Assembly (NCBI GenBank): GCA_900102115.1
Contig: FNAW01000002.1
Span: forward strand, 744,001 to 808,000
Direction: 5' to 3'
Source of the DNA: Blastococcus fimeti
Lineage (GTDB): Bacteria; Actinomycetota; Actinomycetes; Mycobacteriales; Geodermatophilaceae
DNA: 64,000 bases
Made by a program: the position numbers and the translations under genes
Shown here: one piece after another, positions 52,061 to 60,606 of the stretch
Layout: each line of letters starts with the position of its first letter
How positions within the stretch are numbered: position 1 is the stretch's first letter
The notes under the pieces: generated by a model
Databases searched by the model: none
What the model was told of the DNA's origin: nothing
Seen by the model: only the letters and a program-made list of their open reading frames with translations

Positions 52061-53673
52061 GCGGTCGGCACACCGAGTACGACGTCGTCGTCGTCGGGGC
52101 CGGCTCCGCCGGGTCGGCCCTGGCGGGACGGCTGAGCGAGGACCCGTCGCTGCGGGTGCTGCTGCTGGAGGCCGGCGGCTCGGACCGCGTGCTGGAGGTC
52201 CAGATCCCGGCGGCGCTCTACAAGGTCTGGCGCACCCGGCGGGACTGGAACTACACGACCGAGGACCAGCCCGGGCTCGGCGGCCGGAAGCTGTTCTGGC
52301 CGCGCGGCAAGGTGCTGGGCGGCTCCTCGTCGATCAACGCGATGATCTACATCCGCGGGGCGCGCGCCGACTACGACGAGTGGGCGCACCTCACCGGGGA
52401 CGACTCGTGGTCCTACGACTCCGTGCTGCCGCTGTTCCGGCGGATGGAGGACAACGCCCGCGGCGCCGACGAGTGGCACGGCGTGGGCGGTCCGCTGCGG
52501 GTCGAGGACCTGCGCTCGCCGCACGCGTGGACGAAGGCCGTCGTCGAGTCCGCGGTGGCGGCCGGCTATCCGCGCAACGACGACTTCAACGGCGCCACGC
52601 AGGAGGGCGTCGGGCAGTACCAGGTCACCCAGAAGCGGGGACGCCGCTGGTCGGCTGCCGACGCCTACCTGCACCCGGTCATGGACCGGCCGAACCTGAC
52701 CGTGCTCACCGGCGCCCTGACCACCCGGGTGCTCGTCGAGGGTGGGCGCGCGACCGGTGTCGAGTACCGCTGGAACGGCTCGGTGCACACCGCCCGGGCG
52801 ACGGCGGAGGTCGTGCTCTCCGGCGGCGCGGTGAACTCCCCGCAGCTGCTGATGCTCTCGGGCATCGGTCCGGCCGACCACCTGCGCGAGGTCGGCGTCG
52901 ACGTCGTGCACGACCTGCCGGGCGTGGGCGCCGGGCTGCAGGACCACCCGCTGGTGCCGGTGGTCTGGGACGTGCGCTCCGGTGAGTCGCTGTTCCGGGC
53001 GGAGTCGCCGGCGGGCTACGCGAAGTGGTTCGGCGCCCGCCGCGGGTCGCTGACGTCGAACCTGGCCGAGGCGGGGCTGTTCACCCGGTCCCGGCCGGAC
53101 CTGGCCGAGCCCGACCTGCAGTTCCACTTCCTGCCGGTGAAGTTCTGGAAGCAGGCCGAGGTCGACCCGGACGTCGACGCCTTCACCTCCGCGGTGGTGC
53201 TGGTGGACGTGCACTCGCGGGGCTCGGTGCGGCTGCGCTCGACCGACCCGACGTGGGCGCCGTCGATCGACGCCGGCTACCTGACCGACGAGCGGGACCT
53301 CGACGCGCTGGTGTGCGGGGTGGAGAAGGCCCGCGAGATCGCCTCGGTCGGGCCGCTGGCGTCGGTGCTGGGCGACGAGTGGTCGCCGGGTGCCGCGGTC
53401 ACAGGGCGGGACGCGCTGCGGGCGAAGGTGCGGGAGACCCTCGAGTCGCTGTACCACCCGGTGTCGTCGTGCCGGATGGGCACCGACGACCTCGCCGTCG
53501 TCGATCCGCAGCTCCGGGTGCACGGCATCGAGGGCCTGCGGGTGGTCGACGCCTCGGTCATGCCGACGCTGGTGCGCGGCAACACCAACGCCCCGACGAT
53601 CATGATCGCCGAGCGCGCGGCCGAGCTGATCCGCGGCCGCACCGTCGACCCAAACCTCGCCGCCGCCCGCTGA
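52057..53673 (+). CDS. GMC-family FAD alcohol oxidoreductase (choline dehydrogenase-like)
   Basis: A 538-residue GMC flavoprotein: N-terminal FAD motif VVGAGSAGSALAGRLSED, the GMC signature GKVLGGSSSINAMIYIRG, SGGAVNSPQLLMLSGIGP, and the C-terminal active-site region LYHPVSSCRMG and RGNTNAPTIMIAERAAE. It oxidises a primary alcohol to an aldehyde, which the coupled aldehyde dehydrogenase can take on. Choline is one possible substrate, but polyol or polyethylene-glycol dehydrogenases share this design and no choline-specific neighbour is seen. GTG start in a GTGA overlap. Confidence 0.9.
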   Translation: MSGRHTEYDVVVVGAGSAGSALAGRLSEDPSLRVLLLEAGGSDRVLEVQIPAALYKVWRTRRDWNYTTEDQPGLGGRKLFWPRGKVLGGSSSINAMIYIRGARADYDEWAHLTGDDSWSYDSVLPLFRRMEDNARGADEWHGVGGPLRVEDLRSPHAWTKAVVESAVAAGYPRNDDFNGATQEGVGQYQVTQKRGRRWSAADAYLHPVMDRPNLTVLTGALTTRVLVEGGRATGVEYRWNGSVHTARATAEVVLSGGAVNSPQLLMLSGIGPADHLREVGVDVVHDLPGVGAGLQDHPLVPVVWDVRSGESLFRAESPAGYAKWFGARRGSLTSNLAEAGLFTRSRPDLAEPDLQFHFLPVKFWKQAEVDPDVDAFTSAVVLVDVHSRGSVRLRSTDPTWAPSIDAGYLTDERDLDALVCGVEKAREIASVGPLASVLGDEWSPGAAVTGRDALRAKVRETLESLYHPVSSCRMGTDDLAVVDPQLRVHGIEGLRVVDASVMPTLVRGNTNAPTIMIAERAAELIRGRTVDPNLAAAR

Positions 53674-53975
53674 CCACTTGAGCGTCCCACGCAGGACTCG
53701 GGACTTATGTCGTGCGTGCCGTACGCACTTGCGGGCGCAGAGCGGCACCCAGGTCAGCTCGCATCTCGACTAGCCCAAGGCACGCCGCGCAACATAACGG
53801 CGCCCGGAGCCCGAAGGCAGGGGGCTCAACACCGACTTCGTTTGCCGCACTCCTCGGCCGACTCAATAGTTGGGAGAGGTACCAGACCGACTTCCCACGA
53901 GCGACGAGTAATCGCACAGGTTTCGCTTGGCAGAGCAGCGAGTGCAACGCCTGGCAGCCCAGATGGGCACCCTCT
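53674..53975. other. Atypical lower-GC spacer, no gene assigned
   Basis: About 300 bases between the GMC gene and the HEAT-repeat gene. Composition falls toward its right end. Short open frames on both strands lack ribosome sites and recognisable products. It may be debris from insertion of the Rhs toxin cassette, but I see no integrase, attachment site, tRNA remnant or inverted repeats. Confidence 0.5.
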
Positions 53976-54365
53976 TCACTCCCATTCAGTTGGGAGCCCT
54001 AGAGATTCGGGCGGTATGCCTAGTTGACCTAGAGAGTAGCCAATAGCCCAACGCACGCCCCTATCCGGGTCGTTGACTGCCGCACGCAACGATACCTCCA
54101 CGCGTTCATCGCGCCCAAAGTGCCACAAGCGCATCGCAATCGCGTTCCGCACATCGGCGGACTCGTCATCTCGTAGCATCCGTAACAGAATCGTTAGCGT
54201 TCGGGGATCTTCCGCACATTTTGCGACTAGTCGAGGGACGACCCTCGATCTAACGTCGGGGTCCGGGTTCGACATGCCATCCAGAAGTTCATCTGCCGAG
54301 CGCAATCCATCCGCGAGGGCCGCAGCGTCAGCTCCGGCATCCCGCCGTCGCTTCGACGACATCAT
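53976..54365 (-). CDS. HEAT-repeat protein, probable immunity protein of the Rhs toxin tip
   Basis: A 129-residue protein with HEAT-like helical repeats (MSNPDPDVRSRVVPRLVAKC, LRDDESADVRNAIAMRLWHFG, VNDPDRGVRWAIGYSLGQLG). It starts 86 bases after the stop of the Rhs gene on the same strand, the usual place for an immunity gene, and HEAT-repeat proteins are known among immunity proteins of polymorphic toxins. Its GC (53-58% in two lines I counted) matches the toxin tip, not the surrounding genes. The ATG at 54365 was chosen because GGAAGG lies 6 bases upstream; a GTG two codons earlier is less likely. The immunity role is inferred from position. Confidence 0.7.
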   Translation of the reverse strand: MMSSKRRRDAGADAAALADGLRSADELLDGMSNPDPDVRSRVVPRLVAKCAEDPRTLTILLRMLRDDESADVRNAIAMRLWHFGRDERVEVSLRAAVNDPDRGVRWAIGYSLGQLGIPPESLGLPTEWE

Positions 54366-54451
54366 GGTCACCCTTCCGCAAAGTTCGCACCCTAGAGCCC
54401 ATCGCTCACGACGAGAAGTTACAACTGGTCACACTACCGAATCCGTTTCGG

Positions 54452-57359
54452 TCATTTGTTACGCCCCCTTGCCGGGATTCTTCTGACTGGGATGTGCTTG
54501 ATGGGTCCAACGTTTATGTGCGCCCTTGCCCCGGCACCGCTACGAACTGGGTGCTTCATGATTCCGTGCCCCCACAAGGCGGCCTCTTTCCGGAAGCGGT
54601 CGAGCGTCCGTGCATCCTTAGGCGTCAGACCACCTCTGGCTTTGGCATCGCGCGCCAACTGAATGACAGCATCCTGCGCCCCCGTAAACCTCTTACTGCT
54701 GGCGCAATTGTGAACCAAAGTGCCAGCGCCCGAATCGCCGACGATGAAGGTGTGAACGTTGGCGACGGTGAGGTTGTAGACGGTCTGGCTCTTGACCCAA
54801 CCCCGATCGCCGGTTCGTTGAACGACACGCAGTTCACCCGTCGCCCCTTGGAGCAGGTCTCCAACGGCCAGATCGTCGGCATGTGTCCACCCCTGTTGCT
54901 CGACCCAGACCGGATGACCGGCGGTCGCGGTCCAGGCATCGGCACGGAGATCGTGATCACCTACCTGTCCATCCTCAAGCGCGGAGGCAGGTGCGGGCCC
55001 AGTGACGACGTCGATTAGGTGCTTATCGCCGTGACCGACGATCACGTTGAGTACGGGCTGCGCCGACAGTTCTCCGGACAACGGGTCACGTGCGGCGACC
55101 AGGTCACCGACCTCGACGTCACCGATGGCGATGGTGGTCCCGTCAGCCATCAAGACGCCGGTCATCGGGGCGAAGCTGTTCGGCAGCTTGCAACTCGCCG
55201 ACGCTCGCCTCAATGGCTTGGCGACGACTTGACCGACCTTGGACGCGACGCGTCCGCCGACCCGGGATGCGGCGATGCCGGCCTTTGCAGCGGCTCCGCC
55301 GCCCGGGACCATGGCGGCGGCCGCGACGATGCCCATCTCGAGGGCTTTCCGCTTGTTGCCTGCGGCGGCATAGGCGCCTGCAGAGATGGCTCCGGCGGCC
55401 ACGCCGATGGGCCCGGGAACCACGGTCGCCACGACTTCGGCCACCTTGGCGACCTTCTTCATGGCCTTCTTGAAGATCTTCGGCATGCCCCACTGGCCGT
55501 CGAGGTCGACGCAGTTGACCGGGTCACCGGAGCAGTAGTCGTAGGCGGTGGCGTTTCCGCCCGGGGACGGGTCGCGGGACCAGAACCGGCCGGTGGCCGG
55601 GTCGTAGAGCCGCACGCCCATCAGCAGCACGCCAGCGAGGGCGTCGGCGGAGCGCTGCTTGCCGCCCAGCCAGCCGTACCGGCCGTCCTTACCTGGCGCC
55701 TGCCCGGTGCTGGCGATCCGGCCGCCGGTGGTGAGGTCGGTGGGGTTGCCGAACTCGTCCGCGGTCTGGTGCCGCAGCCCCGTGTAGTTGGGAGTGCTCT
55801 GCCCGTCCAGGATCGGCAACTCGGTCATCACGTCGCCGTGCAGGTCGATCAGCTGCAGCACCCGGCCACCGGTCTTGCCGGTCTCCATCGCCAGGTCCCC
55901 GTCGAGACCATCGACGTAGCGGGTGATCTCGTTCGGCAGCGAGGCGTCCTCGGCGATCCAGGCCGGGGAGTCCGAGTCCGAGTCGTAGTGGTTGACCTTG
56001 GTGACTGCTCCCTGCCACCCCGGCGTCCCGTTGCCCCCGACGGCCCACGCCTGGTTGGCGTAGGAGGCGAAGCGCCCGATCGCGTCCAGCGTCCAGGTCT
56101 GCCGAGCGACCCCGTCGATCGTCTGGGAGGCGATCAGGTCGTTGGCGTAGTACGCGTTGGCCACCCGAGCGCCCGGGGAGCCGCGGACCGGAGCCGTGGT
56201 GATCCGGCCCAGCGGGTCGTACACCCATGAGCCGGCGTCGATCCCCGACTCCGACACCAGTCGGTCGGCGGAGTCGTAGGTGTACGAGCTGTTCGCGACC
56301 GCCGCCCCACCGGGGTTCCCCGGATCGGCACACGTGGTCTGACCGGATACCGCCGTCGCCAGCGACAGCCGGTTCCCACGCGGGTCATAGCCGTACGTGC
56401 GCGCCACGCAGAGCGAGGTGCCGCTCAACGTGTCCTGGACAGTCGTGAGCCGGCCCAGAGCGTCGTAGTTGTACCGCTTGCTGGCTGCCGGGGTGGCATG
56501 GGTGACCATCTGGCCCGAGCTGTTCTCCAGCGCGGCCGACTGCGAGATGACGGCGTTGTCCGACGTCCGCACATAGGCGCGGGAGATCGGGGTGCGGTTG
56601 GCGTCGTAGCCGATGCGCAGCTCCACCCCACCGGGGAGCGACTGCTGCGTGACCTGCCCATCCGGGCCGTACGACGCCGAGATCGTGCCACCCACGGAGT
56701 CGGTCACCGAGGTGACCAGGCCCCGCGGTTCCTTCGCGCGGTCGTAGGTGAACGACGTCGTCGAGCCCGTGCTGTCGGTGACCTGGGTGGGCTTGCCGTA
56801 CCGGTCGAACACGCTGGTGGTCCACCCACCGTTGCCGTCCTCGTACCGGGTCATCCGACCGAGCCGGTCGAAGGCCTTCTTCACCGTCGAGGTCACCGCA
56901 CCCGAGACCGGGTCCCGGCCCTGGATGACCGTCACATCTCCGGTCGCGGGGTCGTAGACATTGACGGTCTTCGCCACCGGAGCGCCGGCCCCGGTGCCCG
57001 ATGCGGTGACCGCCACCGACAGCACCCGGTCCGCGGAGTCGTACTCCGTGACCGTGGTCCGGGACTGCGTCGTGGTGGCGCCGTTGACCGGGCCGGTCGC
57101 GGACTCGGTCACCGAGGCGATGGAGCCGTACCGGTTGTAGGCCGTGACGTGCTTGACCGGCAGCTGCCCCGCCATGCGGGCGGGGTCGTGCCCCGTCACG
57201 GCGCCGGCGACGTAGTTCATGCACGGCAGACCCGCGCGCGGGCTTGTTGCCGCACTCCGCCTGCTGCGGGTTCGGCCCCGCGGTGTAGTAGACGGCGATG
57301 TTGGTCCGCGCATCCTGGCCGTTCGCGCCGATGCCTCGCGACGTCTCAGGCGGCCGGCA
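54452..57359 (-). pseudogene. Rhs/YD-repeat polymorphic toxin, 5'-truncated and frameshifted
   Basis: The 3' part of an Rhs gene. YD repeats (YDSADRVLSV, FDRLGRMTRYEDG, YNYDALGRLTTVQD, YDSADRLVSESG) lead to the Rhs core end (GVLLMGVRLYDPATGRFWSRDP, AYDYCSGDPVNCVDLDG), a hydrophobic segment, a Hint autoprotease (CKLPNSFAPMTGV to VANVHTFIV and LVHNC) and an 84-residue C-terminal tip. The main frame runs from 57220. Upstream, GQDARTNIAVYYTAGPNPQQAECGNKP is clearly Rhs but lies in another frame, so a frameshift occurs near 57230 before AGLPC. That upstream frame is closed by a stop at 57360-57362, and no further Rhs sequence follows. The usual N-terminal secretion region, over 1000 residues, is missing, so this is an orphan tip or remnant. 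Confidence 0.85.
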
Positions 57360-57473
57360 TCAGCGGGCCGCACCCGGCCGGCGCACCGCACCCGTGCCAC
57401 TCCCGGCCCCAGGCGCACCACGCCTCTCAGGCGTCCGGTACCGCGCCGGCTCCGTTGCTAGCGTCGGCTCGCC

Positions 57474-59129
57474 ATGGGGACGACATCACTGGACGCCGCT
57501 CCCCGGTCCGCAGCAGCGGTCGCCGTCCCTCAGACGCCCCGGGACCGCGTGCGGCGGCGGCTCGGCTGGCTGTGGATGGCCCTGGCCGCAGCACCCTTCC
57601 TGATCGCCGCGGCCAGGTTCGCCGTCGTCGGCGACCTGACGCTGGGCAGCGACTTCGCCCTCACCGCCCTGGACGTCACCGATGCCGGGCGGCTCGACCA
57701 GGCCGTCGGGCCCTACTCGCGCTGGGGGTGGGCGCATCCCGGGCCGGCCTGGTTCTCCCTGCTGCTCCCCGTCTTCGCGATGCTCGGTTCCACCGGAGCC
57801 GCACTGGTCGTGGCCTCGTTGACGCTGCACGGCTTCTTCGCCGCGCTCGTCGTCGCAGCCGCCGGCCGCAGCCGGCCGTGGGCGCAGCCGTTGGCGGCCG
57901 GCCTGCTGCTGCTCTACGTGCTGCGGATGCCCGACCGGGTGTTCGCCCTGGTCTGGAATCCGTACGCGCTCCTGCTGCCGACCGCGCTCCTGCTGACGCT
58001 CGCGGCCCGGGCGGCGCTCGGCAGCCTCCCGGCGGCGGCCGGGACGGTGCTCGTGGGCAGCTACCTCGTGCAGACGCACGTCGGCACCGCGCCGCTGGTC
58101 GGCCTCGTGGTCGTCGCCGCCGCGGCGGGCGCCGCCCTCACCGCCTGGCGCGGTGAGCTACCGGAGCGCGGCCGCCGCGAGTGGTACCTCGCAGCAGCCG
58201 GCGTGGCTGGGACCGCGCTCCTCTGGCTGCCACCCCTGCTTCAGCAGCTGACGGCTGCCCCGGGCGAGGGCAACTTGGGCAGCCTGGCCGCCTACTTCTC
58301 CGCGGAGAAGGCCGAGGGCACGCTGACGTACACCTGGCCGCAGGCCTTCTCCGCCTTCGCGCAGATGCTCGGCATGCCGGTGCACGGCTGGCAGGCGACG
58401 GCCGGCGACATCGACACCGGCGACCGGTCGCTGGGCGTGCTCGTCACCGGGGGCGCCCAGCTGGCCGGCGCGGCCGCCCTCCTCGGAGTCGGCCTGCTGA
58501 TCGGCCGGCGCCGGTCGGCGGCCCTGGGCGCGGTGCTCCTGGCCGGAGGCGTGGCCGGGGTCGTGGCCTGCCACTCGGTCACCGGGGCGATGTCGAACTA
58601 CCTGGCGGTCTGGATCACCGTCCTGCCGGCGGTGCTGCTGTTCGGCTGGCTGGACCTGGCCGTCGACCGCCTGGTCCCGCGCGGGCGCGCGGGCACCCGC
58701 GCCGTCGTGGTCGTCGCCGTCCTGACGACGGCGGTGGCGGCCGGAACGACGACGGCGCTGACCGGTGCCACGGACGCCCTGGGCGACCAGCCCGGCGTCG
58801 ACGACGGCGCCCGGATCGCGCTGGACGAGCTCCCCCCGCCGACCGCGGACCAGCCCCCCGTCCTGCTCGACATCGCCTCGGACGCCCTGTGGCCCACGGC
58901 GACCGGGATCGCGTTGCAGCTCGAGCAGGCCGGGCACCGGGTCAGCGTGGACCCCTCGTGGACCAAGCTCTTCGGCCGCGACCGGCTGGCGCAGGGGACG
59001 GAGGTCTGGCGGCTGACCGTCGTCGTCGACTCCTACGCGCCGCAGCTGCCCTACGGCACGGTCATCGGCACCGTCCCCACCGACAGCGGCGCGGACGCCG
59101 CGCTCCTGCTGTCCCGCCTGCCCGGCTGA
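57474..59129 (+). CDS. GT-C-like polytopic membrane protein
   Basis: A 551-residue membrane protein with about ten hydrophobic segments and a long soluble C-terminus (from about residue 445) carrying QPPVLLDIASDALWPTATGIALQLEQAGHRV. The early GSDFALTALDVTDAGRLDQAVGPYSRWGWAHPGPAWF loop, with an acidic residue followed by an HPGP motif, is typical of GT-C type lipid-linked-sugar glycosyltransferases of actinobacteria. It may modify cell-wall glycans or proteins; the substrate is unknown. ATG start. It diverges from the Rhs remnant and its first 100 bases upstream carry no Rhs homology. Confidence 0.7.
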   Translation: MGTTSLDAAPRSAAAVAVPQTPRDRVRRRLGWLWMALAAAPFLIAAARFAVVGDLTLGSDFALTALDVTDAGRLDQAVGPYSRWGWAHPGPAWFSLLLPVFAMLGSTGAALVVASLTLHGFFAALVVAAAGRSRPWAQPLAAGLLLLYVLRMPDRVFALVWNPYALLLPTALLLTLAARAALGSLPAAAGTVLVGSYLVQTHVGTAPLVGLVVVAAAAGAALTAWRGELPERGRREWYLAAAGVAGTALLWLPPLLQQLTAAPGEGNLGSLAAYFSAEKAEGTLTYTWPQAFSAFAQMLGMPVHGWQATAGDIDTGDRSLGVLVTGGAQLAGAAALLGVGLLIGRRRSAALGAVLLAGGVAGVVACHSVTGAMSNYLAVWITVLPAVLLFGWLDLAVDRLVPRGRAGTRAVVVVAVLTTAVAAGTTTALTGATDALGDQPGVDDGARIALDELPPPTADQPPVLLDIASDALWPTATGIALQLEQAGHRVSVDPSWTKLFGRDRLAQGTEVWRLTVVVDSYAPQLPYGTVIGTVPTDSGADAALLLSRLPG

Positions 59130-59136
59130 CGGGGTC

Positions 59137-59682
59137 TCAGGCGCGGCGGCCCAGGCGGGCGAGCAGGCGGGTGGCGCGGTCGGCGTCGGACGGGGCCTCG
59201 ATGCCGTCGCGGCAGATGCCCTCCATGTACAGCGCCGGCCCGAAGCCCTCGATGCCGCGCTCGATGCGGTCGAGCTCGGCGTCGGTGAGGGTGCCGTCGA
59301 GCCCGGCGGTCCGGGCGACGTCCCAGCGGTGCACGACCATGTCCCAGACGTAGAACTGCTCGAACGTCGCGCCGACGGTGCTCGGCCCGAAGAAGCCCTC
59401 GTAGGGCGTCGCGACGACGTCGTCGGTGAGCGCCTCCTGCACCCGCTTGGCGTGGTCCCGCCAGGCCGCGGCCGGGTCGGCCGCCAGGTCGGGCGCCGCG
59501 CCGAGCTCGACACCTCGCTGCCCGAGGAAGTCCCGCTGCGTCTCGACCAGGTGCCCGACGACGTCGGCGGCGGTCCAGCCCTCGCACGGCGACGGTTCGC
59601 TCCAGGCGCCGTCGGGCAGCGCCTCGAGGACGGCGGTGAGCGGGGCGGAGGCGGCCTCGTAGGCAGCAGCAGTCGGGTTCAT
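59137..59682 (-). CDS. DinB/MDMPI-type metal-binding protein (TIGR03086 type)
   Basis: A 181-residue four-helix protein like the N-terminal domain of mycothiol-dependent maleylpyruvate isomerases: EPSPCEGWTAADVVGHLVETQ with His44, and FEQFYVWDMVVHRWDVARTAGLD supplying the further metal-binding histidine and an aspartate. Such proteins are abundant in actinobacteria and are thought to be mycothiol-dependent transferases or isomerases. ATG start at 59682, 36 bases from the divergent AraC regulator. Confidence 0.82.
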   Translation of the reverse strand: MNPTAAAYEAASAPLTAVLEALPDGAWSEPSPCEGWTAADVVGHLVETQRDFLGQRGVELGAAPDLAADPAAAWRDHAKRVQEALTDDVVATPYEGFFGPSTVGATFEQFYVWDMVVHRWDVARTAGLDGTLTDAELDRIERGIEGFGPALYMEGICRDGIEAPSDADRATRLLARLGRRA

Positions 59683-59718
59683 GGCCCGAGCCTGCCCTGC
59701 TGCGGCAGGCTGGTCTTG

Positions 59719-60552
59719 ATGAAACCCGACAGCGACCGGCTCGAAGCCATCGCCCGCGCCCACCTCAAGGACCCGCGCGACGCCTCCCACCGGATGCACC
59801 GCTACGACGCGCCTCCGCAGTTCGCCGGCTTCCTGCAGTGGTTCTGGATCCCGGTCTGGTCGGTGCCGCCCGGGCAGGAGGCGCCGCAGAAAGTGCTGCA
59901 GTACCCGAACTCGCTGATCGTGATCGCCCAGGACTACGCCCGCTTCTACGGCGTCGTCGCCGGGCTCTCGACCACCACGCTGACCGGCGACGGCTGGGCG
60001 GTCGGCGTCGCGTGCGCGCCCGCGGCGGGCTTCCTGATCTCCGGCCGGCCGATGGCGGAGTTCACCGACCGCGCCGTCGACGTCTCCGAGGTGCTCGGCG
60101 ACGCCGGGGAGGAACTCACCGACCGCGTCCGGACGGCGATGGCCGCGGACCCCGCCGACCCGGCCGCGCACGCTGCGGCGGTCGACGCATTCGGCGACGC
60201 GCTGCAGCGCTACCTGCCCGTCGACGACGAGGGTGAGCTGGTCAACCGGCTGGTCGCGTTCGTCGAGTCCCGTGGCGACGTCACTCGCGTCGCCCAGGTG
60301 AGCGAGGAGTTCGGGCTGGGCGAGCGCGCCCTGCAGCGGCTGGTGCACCGGCGGATCGGGCTCACGCCGAAGTGGCTGATCCAGCGCCGGCGGCTGCAGG
60401 AGGCCGCCGAGCGGCTGCGCACCGAGGGCACCTCGCTGGCCGACGTCGCTGCCGCGCTCGGGTATGCCGACCAGCCGCACTTCTCCCGCGACTTCGCCGC
60501 CGTCACCGGCATGACCCCCGGCGAGTTCGCCGCCCTCCACGCGCACCCCTAG
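59719..60552 (+). CDS. AraC-family transcriptional regulator
   Basis: A 277-residue regulator with an N-terminal effector domain (YDAPPQFAGFLQWFWIPVW, reminiscent of the N-domain in ArcR/AraC-like actinobacterial regulators) and a C-terminal double helix-turn-helix of about 95 residues: RVAQVSEEFGLGERALQRLVHRRIG and SLADVAAALGYADQPHFSRDFAAVTGMTPGEF. Divergent from the DinB-type gene and therefore a candidate regulator of it. Its 3' end abuts a palindromic repeat pair. Confidence 0.88.
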   Translation: MKPDSDRLEAIARAHLKDPRDASHRMHRYDAPPQFAGFLQWFWIPVWSVPPGQEAPQKVLQYPNSLIVIAQDYARFYGVVAGLSTTTLTGDGWAVGVACAPAAGFLISGRPMAEFTDRAVDVSEVLGDAGEELTDRVRTAMAADPADPAAHAAAVDAFGDALQRYLPVDDEGELVNRLVAFVESRGDVTRVAQVSEEFGLGERALQRLVHRRIGLTPKWLIQRRRLQEAAERLRTEGTSLADVAAALGYADQPHFSRDFAAVTGMTPGEFAALHAHP

Positions 60553-60600
60553 GGACTTTCTGCACCGGAAGTCCTGGACTTTCGGTGCAGAAAGTCCGGG
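60553..60600. repeat. Inverted pair of GGACTTTC-type palindromic repeats
   Basis: Between the convergent AraC and MFS genes. The first copy (60553-60574) has arms GGACTTTC/GGAAGTCC with one mismatch and loop TGCACC, the complement of the usual loop; the second (60576-60597) has perfect arms GGACTTTC/GAAAGTCC and loop GGTGCA. The two copies therefore lie in opposite orientation. Same element as at 2660-2720; here it may serve as a bidirectional terminator. Confidence 0.85.
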
Positions 60601-60606
60601 GAGGGG

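Noticed and set aside
53979..53996. CTCCCA/TGGGAG hairpin as terminator of the HEAT-repeat gene
   Set aside because: It lies inside the end of the coding region and has only six base pairs.
53705..54027. Small open frames on both strands next to the HEAT-repeat gene
   Set aside because: No ribosome site, no recognisable product, and they overlap each other or the better-supported HEAT-repeat gene.
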